From positions 1 through 34,262 of the forward strand of contig DAIDCO010000019.1 in the NCBI GenBank assembly GCA_027309555.1: a DNA stretch of 34,262 nt, read 5' to 3'. A program made the position numbers and the translations under genes. The DNA comes from a bacterium. Its GTDB lineage: Archaea; Thermoplasmatota; Thermoplasmata; Lutacidiplasmatales; UBA184. Positions 6,918-14,046 of the stretch are shown one piece after another. How positions within the stretch are numbered: position 1 is the first letter of the stretch; each line of letters opens with the position of its first letter. Below the pieces are notes generated by a model, which saw only the letters and a program-made list of their open reading frames with translations, was not told the origin of the DNA and made no database searches.

Positions 6918-6927
6918 GCTTTTAATG
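6918..6927 (+). promoter_or_regulatory. TATA-like box upstream of the ribbon-helix-helix gene
   Basis: GCTTTTAATG lies 82-91 bases before ATG 7009. Transcription starting near 6949 would give a leader of about 60 nt containing a GC-rich fold (6955-6985) and a 14-codon GTG mini-frame at 6952-6996. The stretch 6746-6917 before the box holds nothing I recognise. Confidence 0.4.
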
Positions 6928-7008
6928 CGGGAACGCCGAAAGAGAGAGTAACAGTGACGCCCGGGGCCGGGTACCCTCGGGTGCGGTCGCTGCCGTGAGG
7001 AAGATAGC

Positions 7009-7185
7009 ATGCCAAGACCGCCCAAGAGTAAGGCGAAGCGCAGAGTGGGACTGGCCGTGTATCTCGAGCCGGCGATCTTGAAGACCCTTAAGATCGCGGC
7101 CGAGCGGGACCGACGATCGACCTCGACGCAGGCCGCGCTCTACATCGAGGAAGGGCTCGGGCTCCGGAAGCCCGGACCCCGCTGA
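7009..7185 (+). CDS. Small ribbon-helix-helix (CopG-like) DNA-binding protein
   Basis: This 58-aa protein has a basic N terminus (MPRPPKSKAKRR), a short beta strand (VGLAVYLE) and two helices (PAILKTLKIAAERD, then STSTQAALYIEEGLGL). That is the classic order of the ribbon-helix-helix fold, which dimerises and puts the strand into the DNA major groove. It is likely a transcription factor or nucleoid protein. No toxin gene follows, so an antitoxin role is not supported. The next gene is convergent and ends 28 bases away. Confidence 0.75.
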   Translation: MPRPPKSKAKRRVGLAVYLEPAILKTLKIAAERDRRSTSTQAALYIEEGLGLRKPGPR

Positions 7186-7213
7186 TCGATCGGGGCGTGG
7201 CCGGTTCCCGCCG

Positions 7214-8368
7214 TCAGTCCGAGAATCCCGGGCCGAGGAGCTCGCGAGCGACGATGAGTCGCCGGATCTCCGAGGTTCCCGCGCCGATCTCGAGGAGCTT
7301 CGCGTCCCGCACCAGTCGCTCGAGGGGCAGGTCGCGGACGTAGCCGTAGCCCCCGTGCACCTGGACCGCCTGGAGCGCGGCCCGCGTCGAGGCCTCCGAT
7401 GCGAACGTCAGCGCGGCCGCGGCCGACGCGAGGCTCCGGGGCTCCGCCGTGACCCGTTCGAGCGCGGCGTAGAGCAGGAGGCGCGACGCTTCGAGGTCGG
7501 TGTACATGTTCGCGAGCTTCTCTTGGATGAGCTCGAAGCGACCGATCTTCTGGCCGAACTGCTCGCGCTCGCGCGCGTAGGCGGTCGAGCGTTCGAGGCA
7601 CTCGGCCATGATCCCGACCGGGATCGCCGTGAGCACTGCGCGTTCCACATTGAGGCCCCCCATCATGATCCGGACCCCCCCATGCTCCTCGCCGAGCAGC
7701 TGGTCCGCCGGTACCCGCACGTCCTGGAACGCGAGCTCGCCGGTCGGGGAACCACGCATGCCCATCTTGTCGAGGCTGCGGGTGACCGAATACCCCTCGC
7801 TCGCGCTTCGGACCAGGAAGGCGCTGATTCCCCGCGAGCCCTCCCCGGGGGCCGTCTTCGCGTAGACGAGCAGCTCGTCGGCGACCGGTCCGTTCGTGAT
7901 GAACTGTTTCGTCCCATTGAGCACGTAGTGGTCCCCGTGACGGTCGGCCCGGGTGCGCAGGGACACCGCGTCGGAGCCCGCGCCCGGTTCGGTGAGCGCC
8001 AGGGCGCCGATCACGTCGCCCGCGACGGCGGACGGGAGGAACGCTTCTCGCTGGGCGTCCGTACCGTTCCGAGCGACGTTGTCGGCGAAAAGGTTCGAGT
8101 GGGCGCCGACGCTGAGCGCGAGAGCGGGGCTCACGCGGGCGATCTCCTCGAGAACGAGCGCCTGGGCGAGGTAGGAGAGACCGAGCCCGTCGTACTCCTC
8201 GGGCACCGTGATCCCGAGGAACCCTTGGCGGCCGAGGTGCCGGAAGACCTCGCGGGGGAAGAAGTCCTCGCGGTCCATCCGGTCCGCGATCGGCGCGACC
8301 TCCTTGCGGGCGAACCGTCGGGCCGCCTCCCGCAGATCTTGTTCTTCCGGGGCGAGCGAGAGGTCCAT
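7214..8368 (-). CDS. Acyl-CoA dehydrogenase, isovaleryl-CoA dehydrogenase-like
   Basis: This 384-aa FAD enzyme oxidises acyl-CoA to 2-enoyl-CoA and passes electrons to ETF. The family signatures [10 protein letters not shown] (about 124-133) and QVHGGYGY with the C-terminal GAGTSEIRR are present. The usual catalytic Glu near the C terminus is Gly362 (EIGAGTSE), as in isovaleryl-CoA dehydrogenase. That enzyme uses a Glu in the LxLER helix instead, and Glu242 in LNVERAV matches it. The substrate is therefore probably a branched short-chain acyl-CoA from leucine breakdown, although other short-chain acyl-CoAs cannot be excluded. No ETF genes are in the window. It is transcribed away from the ribbon-helix-helix gene and has its own TATA-like box. 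Confidence 0.9.
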   Translation of the reverse strand: MDLSLAPEEQDLREAARRFARKEVAPIADRMDREDFFPREVFRHLGRQGFLGITVPEEYDGLGLSYLAQALVLEEIARVSPALALSVGAHSNLFADNVARNGTDAQREAFLPSAVAGDVIGALALTEPGAGSDAVSLRTRADRHGDHYVLNGTKQFITNGPVADELLVYAKTAPGEGSRGISAFLVRSASEGYSVTRSLDKMGMRGSPTGELAFQDVRVPADQLLGEEHGGVRIMMGGLNVERAVLTAIPVGIMAECLERSTAYAREREQFGQKIGRFELIQEKLANMYTDLEASRLLLYAALERVTAEPRSLASAAAALTFASEASTRAALQAVQVHGGYGYVRDLPLERLVRDAKLLEIGAGTSEIRRLIVARELLGPGFSD

Positions 8369-8390
8369 GTTCGCCGCGACGTCCGGCGGG

Positions 8391-8400
8391 GCTTAACGAT
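8391..8400 (-). promoter_or_regulatory. TATA-like box of the acyl-CoA dehydrogenase
   Basis: ATCGTTAAGC on the minus strand is centred about 27 bases before ATG 8368. It sits in the 31-base gap after the nadB stop. Confidence 0.5.
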
Positions 8401-9983
8401 TATTCTCCGCCCGCTCCGCGGGAGCGCGCCGGCCGCGCCGCCCGCCGGAGGCCGATGCGATGGCGAAGCGCGGGGCGCGGGCGGGGAAAGTCGGACCGGT
8501 AGTGCGCGCCCCGGCTCTCGGTCCGCCCGAGCGCGGCGCGCGCGATCAGCGAGGCGGTGAGGACCGCGTTCGCGAGCGGGCCGGGAAGGTCATGGGCGCG
8601 GGCGGGTTCCGTGATGCGCGCGATCCGGTCGAACTCCCCGAGGGCGGAGCGAAGGCCGTCGGCGGACCGAACGATCCCGACATCGTCCCAGAGACGGTCC
8701 CGGATCTCTTCGAACAGGGCGGGTTCCCCGCTTTCGCCCGCGCCGGGCCCGAGGGCCACCTCGACGACGTCGATCGGCTCGGGGGGCGCTCGATGGACGG
8801 GATGCGGGAGCTGGCGAGCCACCCGCTCCCCGAAGACGAGGCCCTCCAGGAGCGAGTTGCTCGCCAGCCGGTTCGCCCCGTGGACTCCCGTCGAGGCGGC
8901 CTCCCCGCACGCGTAGAATCCGGGGAGGTTCGTCCGGCCGTCGAGGTCGGTCGTGACCCCCCCGATCATGTAGTGGGCTGCGGGAGTGACCGGGATGCGG
9001 TCCCGAGACGGGTCGAGGCCGTATGTCGCGAGGAAGCGACAGATGGAGGGAAACCGCACGAACAGTCGGTCCCTCGGGATCGCGGTCGCGTCGAGGTAGA
9101 CGCAGGGGTGGCCCGTCCGATGGATCTCCCGGTCGATCGCGCGGGCGACCACGTCCCGGGGGGCGAGCTCGGCGTCGCGGTGGATCCGCGGCATGAACCG
9201 GTCACCAGCATCGTTACGCAGGACCGCCCCTTCGCCCCGGAACGCCTCCGTGATCAGGAATCGCGGCGCTCCCTCCCGCCAGAAGACCGTCGGGTGGAAC
9301 TGGACGAACTCCATATCGGTGAGGAGCGCGCCGGCCCGGAAGGCGATCGCAACGCCTTCGCCGGTCGCGATCGAGGGGTTCGAGCTCTGACGGTAGAGGC
9401 TACCGGCTCCTCCCGTGGCGAGCACCACCGGGCCGGGCTCGAGGATCTCGAGCCGGTGACCCTCGGCGTCCGAGAGATGGGCCTTCGGTCCGTCGCGGCC
9501 CGCCGGCTCGAGACGGCGGAGGACGGTCCGTTCCCGAACCTCGATACCGGCATCGAGCGTTCGCCGCTTCAGGGCCTCCTCGATCGAGTGTCCGGTCGCA
9601 TCGCCGCCGGCGTGCAGGATCCGTGAGCGCGAATGGGCCGCTTCGCGGCCGAGGGCGATCTGGCCCTCGACCGTGTCGAATGGCACGCCGTAGCGGACGA
9701 GGTCGGCGATGCGGGCGGGCGCCTCGGACGTGAGCACTCGCGCCGCGTCCCGGTCTACGAGGCCGTCGCCCGCACGGATGGTGTCGGTCAGGTGCCGAGC
9801 CGGGGAGTCGTCCGGGCCGATCGCGGCCGCGATGCCACCCTGGGCGTAGCGGGTGTTCGATTCCTCGAGCCTCGACTTCGTGACGATCGTGGGCCGAAGG
9901 CCGAGCTCACGGCAGCGCAGTGCAACGTACAGGCCAGCGATCCCACTCCCGATGACCAGCGGCCGTCGCGCGGAATCCGGCAC
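8400..9983 (-). CDS. nadB: L-aspartate oxidase
   Basis: This 527-aa FAD enzyme converts L-aspartate to iminoaspartate, the first step of de novo NAD synthesis. The N-terminal dinucleotide-binding motif is GSGIAGL at 12-18. TRYAQGGIAAA, the succinate-dehydrogenase-type segments FVQFHPT and ITEAFRGEGAVL, and PAAHYMIGGV mark the substrate site. GLYACGE-like FYACGEAASTGVHGANRLASN marks the FAD site. The C-terminal helical domain is present and ends in an Arg/Ala-rich tail. Homology with fumarate reductase flavoproteins is expected, but the SNTRYAQGG and HGANRLASNSL segments favour NadB. No nadA or nadC lies nearby. Start ATG 9983 has a TATA-like box 26 bases upstream, shared in mirror image with the divergent nuclease gene. 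Confidence 0.93.
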   Translation of the reverse strand: MPDSARRPLVIGSGIAGLYVALRCRELGLRPTIVTKSRLEESNTRYAQGGIAAAIGPDDSPARHLTDTIRAGDGLVDRDAARVLTSEAPARIADLVRYGVPFDTVEGQIALGREAAHSRSRILHAGGDATGHSIEEALKRRTLDAGIEVRERTVLRRLEPAGRDGPKAHLSDAEGHRLEILEPGPVVLATGGAGSLYRQSSNPSIATGEGVAIAFRAGALLTDMEFVQFHPTVFWREGAPRFLITEAFRGEGAVLRNDAGDRFMPRIHRDAELAPRDVVARAIDREIHRTGHPCVYLDATAIPRDRLFVRFPSICRFLATYGLDPSRDRIPVTPAAHYMIGGVTTDLDGRTNLPGFYACGEAASTGVHGANRLASNSLLEGLVFGERVARQLPHPVHRAPPEPIDVVEVALGPGAGESGEPALFEEIRDRLWDDVGIVRSADGLRSALGEFDRIARITEPARAHDLPGPLANAVLTASLIARAALGRTESRGAHYRSDFPRPRPALRHRIGLRRAARPARSRGAGGE

Positions 9984-10001
9984 ACGTTCGGCACCGGGTC
10001 T

Positions 10002-10047
10002 CGGAGTATAGCGACTTCCCCCGGGGGCTCCGGCCTCCTATACTCCG
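10002..10047. promoter_or_regulatory. Mirrored divergent promoter: perfect 10-bp inverted repeat
   Basis: CGGAGTATAG (10002-10011) and its exact reverse complement CTATACTCCG (10038-10047) face each other across 26 bases. Each arm contains the TATA-like box of one gene: nadB on the minus strand (start 9983) and the Cas4-like gene on the plus strand (GTG 10064). The boxes lie about 25-26 bases before each start codon, so both mRNAs look leaderless. Confidence 0.6.
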
Positions 10048-10063
10048 TCGGATTGCCGCTTCC

Positions 10064-11440
10064 GTGGAGTCCCGGGAACCCGGTCGACCCGAGCCCGATT
10101 GGCCGGCGTCCGTGCACGTGCGGGAGGAGCCAGACCTTGCCGCGGAGATCCAGGCCCGGCTCACGAGCGCTGAGCGCCGGCGTTCCGTGAGCGTCACGGA
10201 TCTCCTCGCCCTGCGCCAAGCCTTCTGGAAGGCTGTGGCGCCACCGGTGCCCGTGCCCGAAGAACGGAAGGCGCGCATGGACGTCGGTCGATTCCTCCAC
10301 CGCGAGCTCGGCGCCCTCCTCGCCCGGGACGGACAGCTCGAGGTTCGCGTGCGCCGGGAGGGGCTCGTCGGTCGGATCGACGCGCTGACCGACCGGCCGG
10401 TCGAGGTGAAGACCGCGGGCCAAGGGGTCGAGGCCGAGTCGCTCGTCCGAGACCGGCCCGAGTACATCGAGCAGCTCGGAATGTACTGTGCCCTGCTCGA
10501 TCGATCGAACGGCCGTCTCCTGACCCTCGGCGTGCGAGAGGGGCGGGTCGAGTCGGTGCGCTCGGCCGAGGTGGCGTACCGCCGGCCCGGGGTGATCCTG
10601 GAGGAGATGCACCGTCGAGCCGAACGATTGCGGACGAGCTGGGCAGCGAAGAGGGCCGACGGCCTCCCGAGATGCCCCTGGTTCGACCTCGGGTGCCAGT
10701 TCCGAGCCGGTCCAACATGCGATTGCACGGGGGGAGAGGGTTCCGAACCCTCCCCGATCCTTGCCGAGGTAGAGTCGGTCGTATCGTCTCCCGAGTTCGC
10801 GGGGCGCATCGGCGCCGTGCTCGAGGAGCGGCTCACTACGGCCGAGCCGCCGACCATTGCCCGCTTCCGCGACATGGTCTATCCGCGACGGGCCTACTTC
10901 GAACACGTGGGGGGGGCCGCGCCCGCGGGCACCGCTCCCCCGCCCGGGTTCCCCCCTTCGGATGACTACGGTCGGCTGGTCGAAGCCGTCGAGAGCGGAC
11001 CGGTCGGCGAGGTCGCCCGGCTCCCCGAGTTCTCCCGCGAACCCGCCGAGGAGGTAGCGGCGTTCCGCGGCGACCCGTACCTAGTGCGCACGTCGCGGGC
11101 GCGCCGTCCCCCGCTCGCTTCCGAGCTCCTGTCTCGATTCCCGCAATACGCGCTCGAGCTCGGGTTCCGCTGCGCGTCGACCTGTCGACGCACGGGCCGG
11201 GTGGTCGTCGGCTACGAACGGCCCGAGCGCAACACGGATGCGCTCCGGGTGTTCCGGTTGGAGTTCGACCCCGTTACCCCCCTGGCGCGACTTTGGCGCG
11301 AGCGCGAACGGGCGTTCCGCGCCGCCCTCGAGGCGAAGGCGCCCGAGCCGCTCGCAGCGTGCCCGGCCTGGATGTTCGACGGATGCCCCTACCGTGCGGA
11401 GTGTGGCTGTGGCTCCGCCACCCCCCGTTCCCAGCGGTAG
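10064..11440 (+). CDS. Cas4-like PD-(D/E)XK nuclease fused to a degenerate second copy
   Basis: This 458-aa protein is made of two related halves. The first half has a nuclease core: GRFLHRELG at 75-83, GRIDAL with Asp106, EVK at 114-116 and the Q-x3-Y helix motif Gln137-Tyr141. A four-cysteine cluster at Cys204, 211, 219 and 221 follows. The second half repeats the layout from about residue 335: LVRT (340-343) where EVKT should be, then QYALELGFRCAS matching EYIEQLGMYCAL, then cysteines 433, 441, 447 and 449. Its metal-binding Glu/Lys and Q-x3-Y residues are gone, so only the first half should cut DNA. There is no CRISPR array or cas1/cas2 nearby. The start is GTG 10064, matching the TATA box. 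The 3' end overlaps the convergent GNAT gene. Confidence 0.78.
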   Translation: MESREPGRPEPDWPASVHVREEPDLAAEIQARLTSAERRRSVSVTDLLALRQAFWKAVAPPVPVPEERKARMDVGRFLHRELGALLARDGQLEVRVRREGLVGRIDALTDRPVEVKTAGQGVEAESLVRDRPEYIEQLGMYCALLDRSNGRLLTLGVREGRVESVRSAEVAYRRPGVILEEMHRRAERLRTSWAAKRADGLPRCPWFDLGCQFRAGPTCDCTGGEGSEPSPILAEVESVVSSPEFAGRIGAVLEERLTTAEPPTIARFRDMVYPRRAYFEHVGGAAPAGTAPPPGFPPSDDYGRLVEAVESGPVGEVARLPEFSREPAEEVAAFRGDPYLVRTSRARRPPLASELLSRFPQYALELGFRCASTCRRTGRVVVGYERPERNTDALRVFRLEFDPVTPLARLWRERERAFRAALEAKAPEPLAACPAWMFDGCPYRAECGCGSATPRSQR

Positions 11441-12354
11441 ATCGCCGCCGAAGCGATCGGGCGGAACCCCATCGATTCGTAGAGCGTGCGAGCCGGGACG
11501 TTCGCGACCGTCACCCAGAGGTGCACGCTTGAGTACCCGAGGGCCCACAGGGCCCGAAGTCCCCAGCGCATGAGGTAGCGAGCGTACCCCCGGCCGCGGT
11601 CGGCGGGGTCGACCATGAAGCTGAGGAGCACGGCGTGCCGGGGGGACTGCTCGGCGGCGAGGAAGATCCCGACGAGTCGGGGGGGTTGAGGCACGAGGAG
11701 CGCGCACGACGCGTTCCCGAGGAACAATCCGAGGCGGTTCGACAGGAGGGCCTCCATCACCCGGAAGTGGTCCTCGAACGATGGGCCGACGAGCAGCTCG
11801 TCCACGGTACCGGCGAACGCACGACGGTCGAGCTCTGCGAGCGCCTCGACCGTCACGTCCGTGAGCGGTACCTGAAGAAGGTCTGCCGGCCGGCCCGGCG
11901 GCTCGACACCGTCGGACGGCCCGAGGCTCCGTTCGACCGCCTGCCGCTCGATCTTCGTGGAACCCGGACGGGTCGAGAGCCGGTCGAGGAGTCGACGCTC
12001 GGCTTCCGCCTCGAGGCCGGTGAACCCGACATCGATCGAACCGACTTCGGCCGGCAAGCCGTCGAGGAGCGCGGTCGCGAGCTGGAGGGCGCGCTCGTCC
12101 GCACCGGACTCGGGACCTACGTGGACGTGGCCGAACGCCGCCACCGCCCGGGTGGCATAGAAGGCGAGCCCTCCCCCTGTCTCGGGAGGATAGTACCACC
12201 CTCTCCGACGGCCCGCACGAAGGTCCTCGGCGACCTCCTCGACCCAAGGCCCCGCCGGCGCCTCGCGGCGCTCGGCGAGCGACCGCTTGAGGGTCTGGAC
12301 GAGCTCGAGGAGGGCTTCCAGGGGAGCTCCGGCGGTGGAGCGGGGAGGGTCCAC
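11389..12354 (-). CDS. GNAT-family N-acetyltransferase, two-domain
   Basis: This 321-aa protein has a clear C-terminal GNAT domain. It includes VGIFLAAEQSPRHAVLLSFMVDP, the acetyl-CoA loop RGRGYARYLM, and the ending WVTVANVPARTLYESMGFRPI. The N-terminal half (to about residue 160) has strand/helix patterns (FGHVHVGP, IDVGFTGLEAEAERRLLDRL) that could be a worn GNAT copy, as in tandem acetyltransferases such as MshD, but this is uncertain. The acceptor is unknown. I chose GTG 12354 because GGAGG (12360-12364) precedes it by five bases. GTG 12360 is the alternative. The frame stays open far upstream through the prs gene, which is a GC artefact. It follows prs by 14 bases and is probably cotranscribed. 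Confidence 0.8.
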   Translation of the reverse strand: MDPPRSTAGAPLEALLELVQTLKRSLAERREAPAGPWVEEVAEDLRAGRRRGWYYPPETGGGLAFYATRAVAAFGHVHVGPESGADERALQLATALLDGLPAEVGSIDVGFTGLEAEAERRLLDRLSTRPGSTKIERQAVERSLGPSDGVEPPGRPADLLQVPLTDVTVEALAELDRRAFAGTVDELLVGPSFEDHFRVMEALLSNRLGLFLGNASCALLVPQPPRLVGIFLAAEQSPRHAVLLSFMVDPADRGRGYARYLMRWGLRALWALGYSSVHLWVTVANVPARTLYESMGFRPIASAAIYRWERGVAEPQPHSAR

Positions 12355-12368
12355 CGCCACCTCCGAGG

Positions 12369-13244
12369 TCAGTCGGCCGCCCGGCGCTCGAGGATCTGGG
12401 CGATGTCCGGAGCCACGGAGGCCTTCTCGGCGGGGTTGCCGAGCGTGTCGGTCGAGTAGACTTCGTCGGTGACGGCCTTGATGCGCTCGAACGCGTCGCG
12501 GAGGAACAGTCCGTGCGTGCAGGCGGCGCTGACCGCCCCGACCCCGTGCTTCTTGAGGAGCTTGGCGGCCTCCACGATCGTCCCGCCGGTGGAGATCACG
12601 TCGTCGATCAGGACGACGTGCTTTCCCGCGATGGGAACCGGGAAGCTTTCGGGGAGGGAGAGTTCGACGTGCTCGCTGTCGATCCGCTTTTTCTCGAGGG
12701 CGAACCACGGTCGTTCGAGGATCTGGGCCATACGACGGACCCGGTCGATTCCCCCCTTGTCGGGCGACGCGAGGACATCGACCGACCGTTCGCGCAACAA
12801 CCGGGCGATCGCCGGGATGCCGCTCGCCTCGAAGGCGGGCTTCGTGAAATGGGAGAGCGTCTGGGAGGAGTGCAGGTCGACCGTGACGAGGACGTCGGCG
12901 TCGAGCTCCACGTGGCGGCAGAGGGACCGCGCGCTCACCGGCTCTCCCGGGAAGAACCGCCGGTCCTGTCGGGCGTAGCCAAAGTAGGGGACGACCACGA
13001 AGATCCGGCGCGCCCCGGCCTCGCGCACGGCGTCCTCGAGCAGCATCAGTTCGATCAGGTCTTGGTCGGTCCGGGTCGACTGGACGATCACCACGTCGTC
13101 CCCCTCGAGCCGGCCCCCTACGCGGACGTACAGCTCCCCGTCGGGAAAGCGCTTGGTGAACGGGATGCCGAACGGGGCGTTCCCGAGCTCCCGAGAGATC
13201 CGTTCCGCGAGCGCGGTCGACGCGGTTCCCCCAATGACGTGCAT
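12369..13244 (-). CDS. prs: Ribose-phosphate pyrophosphokinase (PRPP synthase)
   Basis: This 291-aa enzyme makes PRPP from ribose 5-phosphate and ATP for purine, pyrimidine, NAD and histidine synthesis. Motifs are the N-terminal FTKRFPDGELYVR, the ATP-binding PYFGYARQDRRF, the divalent-metal segment VTVDLHSSQ, and the PRPP-binding loop VVLIDDVISTGGTI. Length is near that of archaeal enzymes. I chose ATG 13244 (MHVIGGTAS) because homology starts there. The 31 codons upstream run over the promoter. The GNAT gene follows closely, so the two probably share one transcript. Confidence 0.95.
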   Translation of the reverse strand: MHVIGGTASTALAERISRELGNAPFGIPFTKRFPDGELYVRVGGRLEGDDVVIVQSTRTDQDLIELMLLEDAVREAGARRIFVVVPYFGYARQDRRFFPGEPVSARSLCRHVELDADVLVTVDLHSSQTLSHFTKPAFEASGIPAIARLLRERSVDVLASPDKGGIDRVRRMAQILERPWFALEKKRIDSEHVELSLPESFPVPIAGKHVVLIDDVISTGGTIVEAAKLLKKHGVGAVSAACTHGLFLRDAFERIKAVTDEVYSTDTLGNPAEKASVAPDIAQILERRAAD

Positions 13245-13276
13245 GCGCGGGGCCTCGACCGAACGGACCCCGACTC

Positions 13277-13286
13277 GAACTAAAGG
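13277..13286 (-). promoter_or_regulatory. TATA-like box of prs
   Basis: CCTTTAGTTC on the minus strand is centred about 38 bases before ATG 13244, so a leader of about 12 nt is predicted. Confidence 0.4.
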
Positions 13287-13422
13287 ATTGCGCGGGACCG
13301 CCGGAGGCGATCCTGCGAGAGACCGTGAGTTCGACACCCGCCGGGCCTGCTCCGAGGACCTCCCCCCCCGCCGACCCGAGCCGACTTAGGGAACGATGCG
13401 GTGCGGGACCACGAGGTCGGGG

Positions 13423-13983
13423 ATGGACGGAGCGCGGGTGCACGGGATCGACTCGTGGATCTACCGGAATCGGGAGGGTCTCAAGGCGGGGCTCCGAATG
13501 CTCTTTGGGGTCATCTGGATCGTCGACGGTGCGTTCAAGTTCCAGCCGGGGTTCATCGCGTCCGGCGCCTGGCAGCCTTCCCCCGACGGACAGCCTCCGT
13601 GGCTCCAAGGGTGGTTCACGTTCTGGGCCAACACGACGAGCACCAACCCCACGCTCTGGGTGGACACTACGGGCCTTCTCGAGATCCTCCTCGGCCTGGC
13701 CCTCGTCTTTGGGTTCATGCGCAAGATCGCCTACAGTGGCGGTATCCTGTTGAGCTTCCTCATCTGGTCGGTTCCCGAGGGCTTCGGGGGCCCCTACGGA
13801 CCGAGCTCGACCGACATCGGTACCGGGGCGGTCTACGCGATGGTCTTCCTCTTTCTCATGATCGTGAACGCCGGCTACGGTCCGAGCCGGTATTCGCTCG
13901 ACCGTCGGATCGAGGCGCGATGGCCGCGTTGGAAAGCCCTCGCGGAGATCCAGGGCCCGTGGCTCCGCCGACCACCGGACTGA
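13423..13983 (+). CDS. DoxX-like membrane protein
   Basis: This 186-aa protein has four hydrophobic helices in the DoxX/DoxD arrangement. They begin LRMLFGVIWIVDGAFKF, TTGLLEILLGLALVFGF, SGGILLSFLIWSVPEGFGG and GAVYAMVFLFLMIVNAG. The first helix with its G-x-x-W/D-G-x-x-K/F pattern and the PEGFGGPYG loop are typical. DoxX-type proteins are linked to thiosulfate:quinone oxidoreductase or to redox homeostasis. The partner DoxA is not here, so the role is open. I prefer ATG 13423, which follows GAGGT by five bases. ATG 13396 in the same frame is an alternative that adds nine residues. The region 13984-14046 after it is empty. Confidence 0.72.
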   Translation: MDGARVHGIDSWIYRNREGLKAGLRMLFGVIWIVDGAFKFQPGFIASGAWQPSPDGQPPWLQGWFTFWANTTSTNPTLWVDTTGLLEILLGLALVFGFMRKIAYSGGILLSFLIWSVPEGFGGPYGPSSTDIGTGAVYAMVFLFLMIVNAGYGPSRYSLDRRIEARWPRWKALAEIQGPWLRRPPD

Positions 13984-14046
13984 AGGAGGTCGGAGCGCCG
14001 CCCGGGGGAGGCCCGTGGCGAGTCGGGCCGTCGGGCGCGCGGGCCT

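Noticed and set aside
6722-6925. A 67-codon plus-strand frame upstream of the ribbon-helix-helix gene
   Set aside because: Its ATG lies upstream of and overlaps the minus-strand TATA region, it has no promoter of its own, and its composition is not convincing.
7009-7185. Antitoxin of a toxin-antitoxin pair
   Set aside because: The ribbon-helix-helix fold fits, but no small toxin-like gene is adjacent on the same strand.
7355-8560. A 401-codon plus-strand frame antisense to the acyl-CoA dehydrogenase
   Set aside because: It is the mirror of a clear enzyme gene, with no promoter and no recognisable domain.
10064-11440. CRISPR adaptation Cas4
   Set aside because: There is no CRISPR array, cas1 or cas2 in the window, and the tandem architecture is not that of known CRISPR Cas4 proteins.
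11389-13608. A continuous 739-codon minus-strand frame covering the GNAT gene and running antiphase through prs
   Set aside because: Only the part after 12354 has protein-like composition. The rest is Arg/Pro/Gly-rich translation of prs in another frame, an effect of high GC.
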